This document shows, in pieces, positions 12,665-21,942 of a stretch of 64,000 nucleotides of DNA; the stretch's first letter is position 1; each line of letters opens with the position of its first letter. The position numbers and the translations under genes were made by a program. The notes beneath the pieces were generated by a model. That model worked only from the letters and a program-made list of their open reading frames with translations. It was not told where the DNA came from and did no database searches. Source of the stretch: an uncultured Lutibacter sp. (GTDB lineage Bacteria > Bacteroidota > Bacteroidia > Flavobacteriales > Flavobacteriaceae); the NCBI RefSeq assembly GCF_947495725.1, contig NZ_CANLZZ010000001.1, positions 124,001 to 188,000 of the forward strand, given 5' to 3'.

Positions 12665-14680
12665 ATGAAAAAATTATCACTACTTTTTTTAAACACTTTC
12701 CTTATTTGTGCATCATTTGCTCAAACAAATGGAATCATAAACAACGGAGATAGTCCTCATGTAAAACTCAAAAGTATTAACATGGGAGATTGCCAATGGA
12801 CAGACGGTTTTTGGGCAGACAAATTTAAGGTCGCTGAAAAAACAATGGTTCCTTATATGGGAGAATTATTAACTGGTGATGTTGGTCATGCCTTAAACAA
12901 TTTTAAAATTGCTGCTGGTTTAAAAGAAGGAAAACACAAAGGAATGAAATGGCATGATGGAGATTTCTACAAATGGATGGAAGCTTCAATGTATGTATAT
13001 TCTCAAAACAAAGATGAAAAAATCCTAGAAGAACTTGATGGTTACATCGATATTATAGGTAAAGCTCAAGCTCCTGACGGTTATATTCACACTAAAGTTC
13101 AAACTGAAGATGATATGCACCGTTTTGGAAACAGACAGCATCACGAAATGTATAATTTTGGTCACTTATACACAAGTGCTTGTATGCACAACCGTCTTTC
13201 AGGAAAAACTAACTTTTTAGACATTGCAATTAAAAATGCAAACTTTCTTTATGACACTTTCATATCAGAGCCTGACCATTTAAAACGTTTTGGATTTAAC
13301 CAAACTCAAATTATGGGATTGGTAGAATTATATAGAACTACTAAAGAAAAAAAATATTTAGAGTTAGCTGAACTTTTCATTAATATGAGAGGAAAAGCAG
13401 AATCAGTACCAGATGCTACTGCAAACTTCAAGTTTATTGGAGATATGGTTCAAGAACGTACACCTTTAAGAAAAGCAAAAACAGCTGAAGGTCATGCCGT
13501 ATTAGCATTATATTTTTATGCAGGAGCTGCTGACGTAGCTGCCGAAACTGGTGAAAAAGCATTAATTGATGCATTAGACAGACTTTGGAATAATGTGGTA
13601 GATAAAAAAATGTATGTTACTGGTGCGTGTGGACAAACACATCACGGAGCTTCAACCAAGGTTGATATGGTTCATGAAGCATTTATTGCAGAATATATGA
13701 TGCCTAATTTAAGTGCATATAATGAAACTTGTGCAAATGTTTGTAATTCCATGTTTAGTTATAGAATGCTTGGTTTACACGGAGAATCAAAATATGCAGA
13801 CATTATGGAATTGGTATTATTCAATAGTGCTCTTTCTGGAATAAGTGTTGAAGGTAAAGACTATTTTTATGCAAACCCATTACGTGTAAGCCATGATGGT
13901 TATGACCCAGGAAATGACACCGAATTTGATGTTCGTCAACCTTATATTCCTTGTTTTTGTTGTCCTCCAAACTTAGTACGTACCATTGTAAAAGTTTCAG
14001 GATGGGCATATAGTTTAAGTGAAAATGGAGTTGCAGTAAACCTTTACGGTGGAAACAAACTGACTACAAAGCTTTTAGATGGCTCTAAATTAGAATTAAC
14101 TCAAGAAACTCAATATCCTTGGGAAGGAAATGTAAAATTCACAATTAAGAAATGTAAAAAAGATGCATTTGATGTTTTATTGAGAATTCCAGATTGGGCT
14201 AACGGTTCAAAAATTATGGTAAATGGAAAAGATGTTGGCGTTACAGCTAATGCTGGTTCTTACGCAACAATAAACCGTAAATGGAAAAAAGGCGATGTAA
14301 TTAATTTAGAAATGCCAATGGATGTTAAATTATTAGAAGGTCACCCACTAATTGAAGAAGTTAGAAACCAAGCGGCTATTAAAAGAGGTCCTGTAGTTTA
14401 CTGTGTTGAATCTCCAGATTTACCAGAAGGAACAGATATTTTAGATGTTTATTTACCTTTAAAATCTAAATTAACTGCAACTTACAAACCAGATTTCTTA
14501 GGAGGAATATCTACAATTAATGGAGATGTTAAAATCCGTAAAGATGAAAAGAAAGGAATGTATAGAGAACTTTCTGATATAAAATGGGATTCATATAAAG
14601 CACAATTTGTACCTTACTTTGCATGGGCAAATAGAGGTCAAGCTGAAATGAGCGTTTGGATTCCTATATTAATGGAATAA
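12665..14680 (+). CDS. GH127 glycosidase, secreted (third paralogue)
   Basis: This is the third family-127 enzyme in a row. A type I signal peptide (cut near CASFAQ-TNG, residue 20) points to soluble periplasmic export, in contrast to the lipoprotein and cytoplasmic copies upstream. The active-site residues E338, E354, C356, C432 and C433 are all present. It is transcribed alone from its own promoter carrying the direct-repeat operator and ends at a terminator 16 bp after the stop. Small local differences near the active site (HEAFIAEY where the others have EEGFID) could reflect a different acceptor or sulfation pattern. The favoured substrate is terminal 3,6-anhydrogalactose. Confidence 0.88.
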   Translation: MKKLSLLFLNTFLICASFAQTNGIINNGDSPHVKLKSINMGDCQWTDGFWADKFKVAEKTMVPYMGELLTGDVGHALNNFKIAAGLKEGKHKGMKWHDGDFYKWMEASMYVYSQNKDEKILEELDGYIDIIGKAQAPDGYIHTKVQTEDDMHRFGNRQHHEMYNFGHLYTSACMHNRLSGKTNFLDIAIKNANFLYDTFISEPDHLKRFGFNQTQIMGLVELYRTTKEKKYLELAELFINMRGKAESVPDATANFKFIGDMVQERTPLRKAKTAEGHAVLALYFYAGAADVAAETGEKALIDALDRLWNNVVDKKMYVTGACGQTHHGASTKVDMVHEAFIAEYMMPNLSAYNETCANVCNSMFSYRMLGLHGESKYADIMELVLFNSALSGISVEGKDYFYANPLRVSHDGYDPGNDTEFDVRQPYIPCFCCPPNLVRTIVKVSGWAYSLSENGVAVNLYGGNKLTTKLLDGSKLELTQETQYPWEGNVKFTIKKCKKDAFDVLLRIPDWANGSKIMVNGKDVGVTANAGSYATINRKWKKGDVINLEMPMDVKLLEGHPLIEEVRNQAAIKRGPVVYCVESPDLPEGTDILDVYLPLKSKLTATYKPDFLGGISTINGDVKIRKDEKKGMYRELSDIKWDSYKAQFVPYFAWANRGQAEMSVWIPILME

Positions 14681-14695
14681 AAAATATTTAATTTT

Positions 14696-14727
14696 AAAAA
14701 GCACTTCATTAAGAGGTGCTTTTTTTT
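14696..14727 (+). terminator. Rho-independent terminator after third GH127
   Basis: The stem AAAAAGCACTTC/GAGGTGCTTTTT contains one G-T pair and is followed by a run of T. It ends the single-gene GH127 unit. Confidence 0.8.
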
Positions 14728-14867
14728 ATCCATTTATTAAAAACACACATAAATATCAATTTGTCTAGTTTAAATCGATTTCAAAAAGCAATAAAAAGGT
14801 GAAATAACTCTTAAATTTGAATTTTAAAATTCAATTATAAATAATTTCAAACCAAAACAATTTCATC

Positions 14868-17402
14868 ATGAAAAAACTGTTGTCCATTTTTTTGATCATA
14901 ATAACTTTCATTTCTTGTAATAAAGAGGTGGAAAAACAAGTTGCATTTCAAAGAGAAACAGATTTTAACTTTAACTGGAAGTTTCAACTTCAAAAAGACA
15001 CAATACTACCAACTAATTTACCTCTAACTGATAATGATTGGCGAGATATTAGATTACCTCATGATTGGAGTGTTGAAGCTTCTTTTGATGAAAGTTTAGA
15101 AGGTTGTACTGGATATCTTCCTGGTGGTGTTGGTGTTTACCAAAAGCATTTTAAATCTCCTGCTAACAGTTCTGAAAAAAGCACTTTTATTTTATTTGAT
15201 GGAGTTTACAACAATGCTACTTTTTGGCTAAATGGGAAAAAACTTGGAGAGAATCCATATGGATACTCGCCAGTTTATTTCAATATTACAGATGTTTTAA
15301 CTTCAGATAAAGAAAATATTTTAACAGTTCATGTAGATCATTCGCGTTACGCGGATAGTCGTTGGTATACAGGTAGTGGAATTTACAGAAATGTAAAAAT
15401 GATTACCATAAACAAATTACACATTCCTATTTGGGGAACATTTTTAACAACACCAAATGTTTCTGAAAAAGAAGCAACAATAAACCTTAAAACCACAGTT
15501 GAAAATGAATTATCTTCTGAAAGTAATTTTACACTTTCTACGAGAATAATTGACAATGAAGGAAACGAAGTTGCTCAAAAAAGTGATGATTTAAATCTTC
15601 CTAGCTCAAAAAACAATGAGTTTGCTCAAACTTTTACTGTTACCAATCCAAAACTTTGGGATACTGAAAACCCAAATATGTATAAAGCTATTACTTCTAT
15701 TATTCAAGATGGTAAAACTATAGATGAATATACCACTCCTTTTGGAATTAGGAGTTTACGCTTTGATAAGGATAAAGGTTTTTTCTTAAATGAAAAACTA
15801 ACAGAAGTTAAAGGAATTTCCATTCATCATGATGGTGGATTGGTTGGTGCAGCTGTTCCAAAAGGTGTTTGGAAAAGACGTTTTGAAGAACTTAAAGCTT
15901 GTGGAGTAAATGCAATTAGAACTGCTCACAACCCCTATTCGGAAGAGTTTTTAGATCTATGTGATGAAATGGGAATTTTAGTGCAAGATGAATTTTTTGA
16001 TGAGTGGGATTATGCAAAAGATAAAAGACAAAATTACCACGATAGACACGATGATTATATTACACGTGGTTATGTGGAGCATTTTCAAAAATGGGCAAAA
16101 AGTGATTTAACTCGCACAATGTTACGTGATAGAAATCACCCAAGTGTATTTCAATGGAGTATTGGTAATGAAATAGAATGGACATATTTACATTACAGAT
16201 ATGATACTGGTTTTTGGAAAGATCCAAATAACCCTCAAGCCTCAGGTAAATATTGGGGTAGCGCTCCAATTTTAACTCCTGAAGAAATTAAAGCTAATTA
16301 TGATGCTGCCGAAAAAGGTGAATACATATTAACCGAAACTGCTCATAAATTGGCAAAATGGACAAGAGAATTAGATCCTTCAAGAGTTGTAACTACTAAT
16401 ATGGTTGTACCACAAACTAGTATGGTTAGTGGTTATGCAGATGCAGTAGATATTTCAGGGTTTAGTTATAGAAATAAAGATATTGCTTGGGCAAATAAAC
16501 ATTTTCCAGATAAACACATTACCATTAACGAAAATCCTGGAACTTGGGATGATTTAAAACACGTAAGAGAAAACCCGGGTGTATTTAGTCAATTTATGTG
16601 GACAGGTATTGCTTATATGGGTGAACGAGACGGAGATTGGCCTGCAAAAAGTGGATGGGGAGATTTATTAAACCTTGCAGGATTTAAACTACAAGGATGG
16701 AATTATTTTAAAAGTGTATGGGTGGATGAACCACATATTTCTTTGGGTACTTTGCCAATAGCTGACTCTGGCTTTAAGGCAAAAGGAGTTTCTGGGCAGC
16801 AACTTCCAGAAAATAGTAATGCCTATAATTGGAGAGATTCTAATATGCATTGGAATTATAAAGATGGAGAAATGGTTGTAGTTGAAGCTTGTTCAAATGC
16901 TCCTGAAGTTGAATTATTTTTAAATGAAAAGTCTTTAGGCAAACGTAAAATGTCTGATAGTCCTGATAGATTATTCCGTTGGACAATTCCTTATGAAGCA
17001 GGTACAATTACTGCTAAAGCTGTATATGAAGGAAAAGAAATAACTACAGAACTTAAAACAGCTTCAAAACCAGTAAAATTAATCGTAACATCTGATAAAA
17101 CTTCATTAAAAGCTGATGCGTATGATGTTGCACACATTATTGTACAATTAGTTGATGAAAATGGAATTGCAACAAAAACTGAAAATACTAAAGTTGAGTT
17201 TGAAATAAAAGGAGATGCTAAAATGTTAGGTGTAGATAATGGTGCTCCAGAAAACTTGAACGATTTCCAATCTAATAGTGTTCCAACAGATCAAGGAAGA
17301 TGTTTAATGATTTTACAATCTACTAAAAAAGCAGGACAAGTTACTGTTATTGTTAAAGCAGAAGGATTCGAAAATCAGGAATTAACAATAAACATAGAAT
17401 AA
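14868..17402 (+). CDS. GH2 beta-galactosidase, lipoprotein
   Basis: This is a complete family-2 glycosidase with a lipoprotein signal (ITFISC17). The N-terminal jelly roll (about 30-185), Ig-like domain (190-295) and TIM barrel (300-640) are in the usual order, followed by a DUF4982-like Ig domain (about 665-735) and a last Ig-like domain (740-844). The acid/base Glu is E435 in SIGNEIEW and the likely nucleophile is E555 in ITINENPG. This layout is common in Bacteroidota exo-beta-galactosidases that act on algal or host glycans. It differs from the LacZ-type GH2 at the window start, so the two probably take different ends or sulfation forms. It stands alone between terminators. Confidence 0.9.
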   Translation: MKKLLSIFLIIITFISCNKEVEKQVAFQRETDFNFNWKFQLQKDTILPTNLPLTDNDWRDIRLPHDWSVEASFDESLEGCTGYLPGGVGVYQKHFKSPANSSEKSTFILFDGVYNNATFWLNGKKLGENPYGYSPVYFNITDVLTSDKENILTVHVDHSRYADSRWYTGSGIYRNVKMITINKLHIPIWGTFLTTPNVSEKEATINLKTTVENELSSESNFTLSTRIIDNEGNEVAQKSDDLNLPSSKNNEFAQTFTVTNPKLWDTENPNMYKAITSIIQDGKTIDEYTTPFGIRSLRFDKDKGFFLNEKLTEVKGISIHHDGGLVGAAVPKGVWKRRFEELKACGVNAIRTAHNPYSEEFLDLCDEMGILVQDEFFDEWDYAKDKRQNYHDRHDDYITRGYVEHFQKWAKSDLTRTMLRDRNHPSVFQWSIGNEIEWTYLHYRYDTGFWKDPNNPQASGKYWGSAPILTPEEIKANYDAAEKGEYILTETAHKLAKWTRELDPSRVVTTNMVVPQTSMVSGYADAVDISGFSYRNKDIAWANKHFPDKHITINENPGTWDDLKHVRENPGVFSQFMWTGIAYMGERDGDWPAKSGWGDLLNLAGFKLQGWNYFKSVWVDEPHISLGTLPIADSGFKAKGVSGQQLPENSNAYNWRDSNMHWNYKDGEMVVVEACSNAPEVELFLNEKSLGKRKMSDSPDRLFRWTIPYEAGTITAKAVYEGKEITTELKTASKPVKLIVTSDKTSLKADAYDVAHIIVQLVDENGIATKTENTKVEFEIKGDAKMLGVDNGAPENLNDFQSNSVPTDQGRCLMILQSTKKAGQVTVIVKAEGFENQELTINIE

Positions 17403-17430
17403 TACAAAAAATAAAGATTTCAATTCCCTA

Positions 17431-17468
17431 TTCAAGCCCCATAACAAATAATTGTTATGGGGCTTGAA
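17431..17468. terminator. Strong intergenic hairpin after GH2
   Basis: A perfect 17-bp stem (TTCAAGCCCCATAACAA and its complement) encloses a 4-base loop, 28 bp after the GH2 stop. It has no clear T-tract on the plus strand. It may work as a terminator or as an mRNA end-stabilising structure. Confidence 0.6.
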
Positions 17469-17510
17469 CATATATTTTATCAAATAGCATGTTAAAATTT
17501 CAATAAAACA

Positions 17511-17575
17511 GATAAACCCGTAATAATTAAAGATAATATTAAGCCAGTTAAAATTAGTGTCTTCTAATAATTTTA
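17511..17575 (+). promoter_or_regulatory. AraC-type direct-repeat operator and promoter, sulfatase
   Basis: GATAAA at 17511 and GATAAT at 17532 have the 21-bp period. TAATTTTA (17568-17575) starts 36 bp after the second repeat. This promoter places the transcription start after the GTG at 17557 and so supports the ATG at 17602 as the gene start. Confidence 0.45.
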
Positions 17576-17601
17576 TAATTCCAAAAAAACAAGTTTCAAT
17601 T

Positions 17602-19074
17602 ATGAAAAGTCTACTAAAAACTTCAGCTTTATTTACTTTACTGTTTTTAACCATTTCTTGTAATGCTCAATCAGAGCGACCAAATATTCTACTAATTTTA
17701 TGTGATGATCTTGGTTATGGTGATGTTGGATTTAATGGATCTGCTGACATTATTACTCCGCAAATGGATGAACTAGCGAAAAACGGAATTATTTTTACTT
17801 CTGCTTATAACGCACATTCTTTTTGTGGCCCTAGTAGAGCTTCATTAATGACTGGGCGTTATTCACAACAAATAGGTACACCATTTAATTTACATAGTAA
17901 TTCTAGCAAAATAGACGAAGATAATATGGGTATTCCTTTAGAAGAAACCTTTATGTCTAAAGTTTTACAAGATGCAGGATACTATACAAACGTAATAGGA
18001 AAATGGCACCTTGGGGCATCTCCAAAATTTCATCCAAATAATAGAGGATACGATAATTTTTATGGCTTTCTTGGTGGTGGCCACAACTACTTTCCAGAGA
18101 TATATAGAAAAACATATCTTAAGCAATTAAATGCTGGAAATAAGAATATTAGAGATTATATACTTCCATTAGAACACAACAATAAAGAAGTTAAAGAAAC
18201 GGAATATATTACTGATGCCTTATCAAGAGAAGCTGTAAACAATATAAAAATTGCTAAAGAAAAAAACGAACCATTCTTCATGTATTTATCATACAATGCT
18301 CCTCATGTTCCATTAGAGGCTAAAGAAGATGATATGCAAGTTTTTAATGATATTAAAGATAAAGACCGAAGAACTTATGCAGGTATGGTTTACGCCGTAG
18401 ACCGAGGAATTGGAAACATTGTTAAAGCCTTAAAAGAAACTGGTCAATTTGAAAATACTTTAATTGTATTTTTTAGTGATAATGGTGGTAATATGGACCA
18501 CGGCGCTAGTAATTATCCTCTAAAAGGATCAAAAGGTGATGCCTGGGAAGGTGGCTATAGAACCCCAATGTTTTTTCATTGGCCAAATAAACTAAAAGGA
18601 GGACAACAATTTAATCATCCAGTTTCTGCTCTTGATCTATATCCAACATTTATAAATATAGCAAAGACAAAGGTTCCTAAAAACAAAAAATTAAGCGGTA
18701 AAAACATAATTCCACATTTAATTGCTGGTACCGAACCTCATAAAGATGAAATGCTTTACCTTATGCGTTATCGTCACGGTCATGTAGATGTAGGAGCAAG
18801 AAAAGGTGATTGGAAAATTACACGTGTTGGGAATGAACCTTGGCGTTTAACAAATATTACCAATGATAAAGGTGAAAAAAAGAACTCTGGAGGTAAATAT
18901 CCTGAACGTCTTAAAAGTATGACCGAGGAAGCTCATAATTGGACCAAAACTTTTGTAAAACCTCTTTGGTATTATTCAGCTAAAGATGAAGAATTATGGG
19001 AAGCCGGGAGAATGCCGCAATACAATGAAACTTTTGAAGTTTCAAAATTAATTCAATCTGCTTCAAAGCATTAA
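17602..19074 (+). CDS. S1 family sulfatase (S1_19-like)
   Basis: This is a type I formylglycine-dependent sulfatase. C75 in the CGPSR motif (FCGPSRASLMTGRY) is the residue matured to formylglycine, and DD at 35-36 (CDDLGYGD) helps bind calcium. The start at MKSLLK is chosen because it gives a proper lipoprotein signal ending LTISC20; an earlier GTG in the same frame lies inside the predicted promoter. It closely resembles the 45.9-kb sulfatase over its whole length (shared EYITDALSRE and YNAPH). The S1_19 assignment, a subfamily with carrageenan sulfatases, is from general resemblance. It would remove sulfate from galactan oligosaccharides in the periplasm. Confidence 0.85.
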   Translation: MKSLLKTSALFTLLFLTISCNAQSERPNILLILCDDLGYGDVGFNGSADIITPQMDELAKNGIIFTSAYNAHSFCGPSRASLMTGRYSQQIGTPFNLHSNSSKIDEDNMGIPLEETFMSKVLQDAGYYTNVIGKWHLGASPKFHPNNRGYDNFYGFLGGGHNYFPEIYRKTYLKQLNAGNKNIRDYILPLEHNNKEVKETEYITDALSREAVNNIKIAKEKNEPFFMYLSYNAPHVPLEAKEDDMQVFNDIKDKDRRTYAGMVYAVDRGIGNIVKALKETGQFENTLIVFFSDNGGNMDHGASNYPLKGSKGDAWEGGYRTPMFFHWPNKLKGGQQFNHPVSALDLYPTFINIAKTKVPKNKKLSGKNIIPHLIAGTEPHKDEMLYLMRYRHGHVDVGARKGDWKITRVGNEPWRLTNITNDKGEKKNSGGKYPERLKSMTEEAHNWTKTFVKPLWYYSAKDEELWEAGRMPQYNETFEVSKLIQSASKH

Positions 19075-19159
19075 CAATACAAGACTCAATAAATCAACCT
19101 TATAGAAACACAAACACTTTTTACTGATAAAACCAGTGCTATTTATGGATATAACATTA

Positions 19160-19224
19160 GATAAACACGTTTTATTTAAAGGTAAAAAACAGTAGGTTTA
19201 AATTAATTAGTATTTATACTTTTC
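19160..19224 (+). promoter_or_regulatory. AraC-type direct-repeat operator and promoter, sulfatase-GH16 operon
   Basis: GATAAA at 19160 and GGTAAA at 19181 are 21 bp apart, and TACTTTTC (19217-19224) begins 36 bp after the second repeat. Transcription would start just before the ATG at 19254, which rules out the in-frame TTG at 19227. Confidence 0.5.
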
Positions 19225-19253
19225 AAGTGTTAAAAACTGATTATTTTAGTGAT

Positions 19254-20921
19254 ATGAAAAATCTATCAATTCTGTTAAAAACACTTTTTGTTTTCTTAAT
19301 TTGTGTTTCGTGTAAACCAAAAGAAACACCTAAAAAAAGTGACGTAAAAAAACCAAATATCCTATTCTTAGCTATAGATGATTTAAGGCCTGAATTAGGT
19401 TGTTATGGTTCCGAATTGGCTATCTCTCCAAATATTGATGCATTGGCAAGCCAAGGTTTACAGTTTAACAATGCCTATTGTCAGCAAGCAATCTGTAGCC
19501 CTTCTAGAGCCAGTATTATGACAGGTGCTCGTCCAGAATCTATAAACGTAATTGAAAACTTCACTTATTTTAGAGATGCAAATCCAGATATAATTACGCT
19601 TTCTCAGCATTTTAAAAATAATGGTTATGAAGCAACTCACACAGGAAAAATATATCATAAACCTGGTTTTGCAGATGGGGAATTATCTTGGAGCAGAAAA
19701 CCTGCTTATGATAAAATGACAATTGAAAAGAGTAAAGGATTTGGCGGTTACGCACTTCCAGAAAATAGAGAATTATCAAAAAAGAGTACGGCTGAAATGA
19801 TTGCCAAATATGGTGAAAACGCACCAAGAAATGGCCTTGGAAAAGGACCTGCATATGAAAGTGCAGATGTTGAAGACACCTATTACGAGGATGGTTACAA
19901 CGCTGAATTAGCTATTGCTACTTTAAAAGATATGATAGAAAAAAATCCTGATAAGCCATTCTTTTTAGGTATGGGAATGAAAAAACCACATTTAAATTTT
20001 GTGGCTCCAAAAAAGTATTGGGATTTATACAACAGAGAAGACATAAAATTAACATCTCAAACTGAAGCTCCAGAAAACGGTGCAACTATGGGATTACATC
20101 CTTCTTTTGAATTACGTGCGAGATATGGAATTCCTAAAAAAGGAAACATTCCAGATTCATTAGCTGTAACTTTAAAACACGCATATTTAGCTTGTGTAAG
20201 CTATGTTGATGCCCAAATTGGTAAAATGATTAATGCTTTAGATGAAGCCGGTGTACGTGATAACACAATAATTATTCTTTGGACCGATCACGGTTGGCAT
20301 TTAGGAGAAATGGGAATTTGGGGAAAAGCAACTAATTATGAAATATCTGCACGTGTACCTTTAATAATTTGGACTCCTGATATGAAAAAAGAAATTAGAG
20401 GTAAAAAATCTGATGCCTTAGTTGAGCTGGTTGACATGTACCCTACTCTTTGTGATCTTGCTGGTTTAGACACTCCAAAACATGTAGAAGGTCAAAGTTT
20501 TAAACCTTTATTAGAAAACCCAGATAAAGAATGGAAAAAAGCAGCATTTACGCAATTTCCAACACCTGCTTTAAGAGAATGGGCAGCCAATCCACTTTCT
20601 AAAGGAATGCGCGAAACTTACTTTGGACCATTAATTAAAGAAGTTGAAGACAAAATTATTAAACAACAAGGAAAAAAATGGGATAGAGATTTATATGAAA
20701 ACTATTTAATGGGATATACTATGCGAACTAAACAATATAGATTTATGGTTTGGAGAGATTATAGAGATCCAAAAGCAGAACCTGTATTTTTTGAATTATA
20801 TGACCATAAAAAAGATCCTAATGAAACCGTAAATATAGCTGACCAAAACCCAGAATTGGTGAAAGAACTTTTGGCTCAATTTAATAAAGGTTGGAAAGGT
20901 AATTTAGCTGAAGTAAAATAA
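19254..20921 (+). CDS. S1 family sulfatase (iduronate-sulfatase-like, S1_7 type)
   Basis: This formylglycine sulfatase has C81 in the CSPSR motif (QAICSPSRASIMTG), a variant with Ser at the second position, and the metal-site DD at 42-43 (IDDLRPELGCYG). TDHGWHLGEMGIWGKATNYE is the C-terminal metal/substrate loop of the iduronate-2-sulfatase-like group. The ATG used gives a lipoprotein signal ending in CVSC20. It is about two-thirds identical by eye to the sulfatase at 23.7 kb, so the two are a duplicated pair. The GH16 gene follows 9 bp later and is co-transcribed. S1_7 members are known in carrageenan loci; the exact sulfate position is unknown. Confidence 0.87.
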   Translation: MKNLSILLKTLFVFLICVSCKPKETPKKSDVKKPNILFLAIDDLRPELGCYGSELAISPNIDALASQGLQFNNAYCQQAICSPSRASIMTGARPESINVIENFTYFRDANPDIITLSQHFKNNGYEATHTGKIYHKPGFADGELSWSRKPAYDKMTIEKSKGFGGYALPENRELSKKSTAEMIAKYGENAPRNGLGKGPAYESADVEDTYYEDGYNAELAIATLKDMIEKNPDKPFFLGMGMKKPHLNFVAPKKYWDLYNREDIKLTSQTEAPENGATMGLHPSFELRARYGIPKKGNIPDSLAVTLKHAYLACVSYVDAQIGKMINALDEAGVRDNTIIILWTDHGWHLGEMGIWGKATNYEISARVPLIIWTPDMKKEIRGKKSDALVELVDMYPTLCDLAGLDTPKHVEGQSFKPLLENPDKEWKKAAFTQFPTPALREWAANPLSKGMRETYFGPLIKEVEDKIIKQQGKKWDRDLYENYLMGYTMRTKQYRFMVWRDYRDPKAEPVFFELYDHKKDPNETVNIADQNPELVKELLAQFNKGWKGNLAEVK

Positions 20922-20930
20922 ATATACGAT

Positions 20931-21935
20931 ATGAATAAGACCACATTTCTTATATATATAATAACTCTAGCATTCGTTTACTCTTGTAGTTCAAATGATG
21001 AAGATTTAATACCTAATCCTATTCCAATTGTAACACCAGATCCCGACTCAACACCTGATCCAGAACCTAATGCAAATTATCCATTATCAGATCAAAATAA
21101 CACAGGGAATTGGACATTATTAGAATCTGTAAGTGATGAATTTGAAGGAGCTACTTTGGATGAAAACAAATGGTTAATTCAAGGTAGGAATGGTGTATTT
21201 CAATCAAACTTTAAAGGTAGAGCCCCATCACAATTCTCTACAAAAAATGTACGCTTAGAAGACGGAAAACTTAAATTAGAAACACGTTGGGAGCCTGATT
21301 ACAATTTTAACCCTAAAACCGATACTAATGGGGATCCCTATGAAAATATTACAACAGCAGCAGTAATCACAAAAAATGAATTTACTTATGGCTATTTAGA
21401 GATTAAATCTAAAGCCGCTGATGCTGAAGTTACAAGCTCTTTTTGGGCAACTGGTGGAAATACCGAGTTCGACTTTTTTGAAATGTTTGGAGATCATAAA
21501 CAATCTCAAAAAGAAGATAAAGAACGAGAATTATGGTGGTCAATACACGATTGGTCTTCAAATGGAAAAGGGAAAACCACTTATACGGAACATCATGATT
21601 TAGGATTTAGAGTTGCTGATGATTTTCACGTTTATGGCTATGAGTGGAATGCTGATGGAGTTAAAATTTATATTGATGGAACACTACTTAAAAACATTTC
21701 AAAAGAAGAAATTAACAACTATGATGATGTAGCTAAAAGTAATGGTGGAAATGGTTTGTACGAAAACTTTGTTGTTACTAAACCAATTAAAATATGGCTA
21801 GATCAAGAAACGTTTCCTTGGCACGGTGTACCAGATAGTTTGGAAGATTTAGAAGCAAATAGTTCTGCAGGTGAAAATACAGATGGTATTGTAGATTTTG
21901 AAATTGAATACGTGCGTGTTTGGCAAAAAAAATAA
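20931..21935 (+). CDS. GH16 endo-galactanase, lipoprotein
   Basis: This is a family-16 endo-enzyme with a lipoprotein signal (FVYSC19) and a Pro/Asp-rich linker (about 27-50) that would hold the catalytic domain away from the membrane. The ExDxxE triad is E179, D181, E184 in TEFDFFEMFGD. It shares KGRAPSQF, SKAADAE, LWWSIHDWS and the loop WLDQETFPWHGVPDSLED with the GH16 at 44.4 kb, so these two are close paralogues. It is second in an operon after a sulfatase, which suggests a sulfated substrate. The branch is that of agarases, porphyranases and carrageenases; the GH16_13 group (furcellaran and beta-carrageenan) is one possibility. Confidence 0.85.
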   Translation: MNKTTFLIYIITLAFVYSCSSNDEDLIPNPIPIVTPDPDSTPDPEPNANYPLSDQNNTGNWTLLESVSDEFEGATLDENKWLIQGRNGVFQSNFKGRAPSQFSTKNVRLEDGKLKLETRWEPDYNFNPKTDTNGDPYENITTAAVITKNEFTYGYLEIKSKAADAEVTSSFWATGGNTEFDFFEMFGDHKQSQKEDKERELWWSIHDWSSNGKGKTTYTEHHDLGFRVADDFHVYGYEWNADGVKIYIDGTLLKNISKEEINNYDDVAKSNGGNGLYENFVVTKPIKIWLDQETFPWHGVPDSLEDLEANSSAGENTDGIVDFEIEYVRVWQKK

Positions 21936-21942
21936 ACCTCAA

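Noticed and set aside
14777..14812. Possible direct-repeat operator before the GH2 gene (GATTTC and GGTGAA, 21 bp apart)
   Set aside because: The spacing fits, but both repeats deviate and no TnnnTTTG-like box is found 36 bp on. Mentioned as weak only and not listed as a feature.
17557..17601. N-terminal extension of the sulfatase from a GTG
   Set aside because: It lies inside the predicted promoter and would hide the lipoprotein signal that begins at the ATG at 17602.
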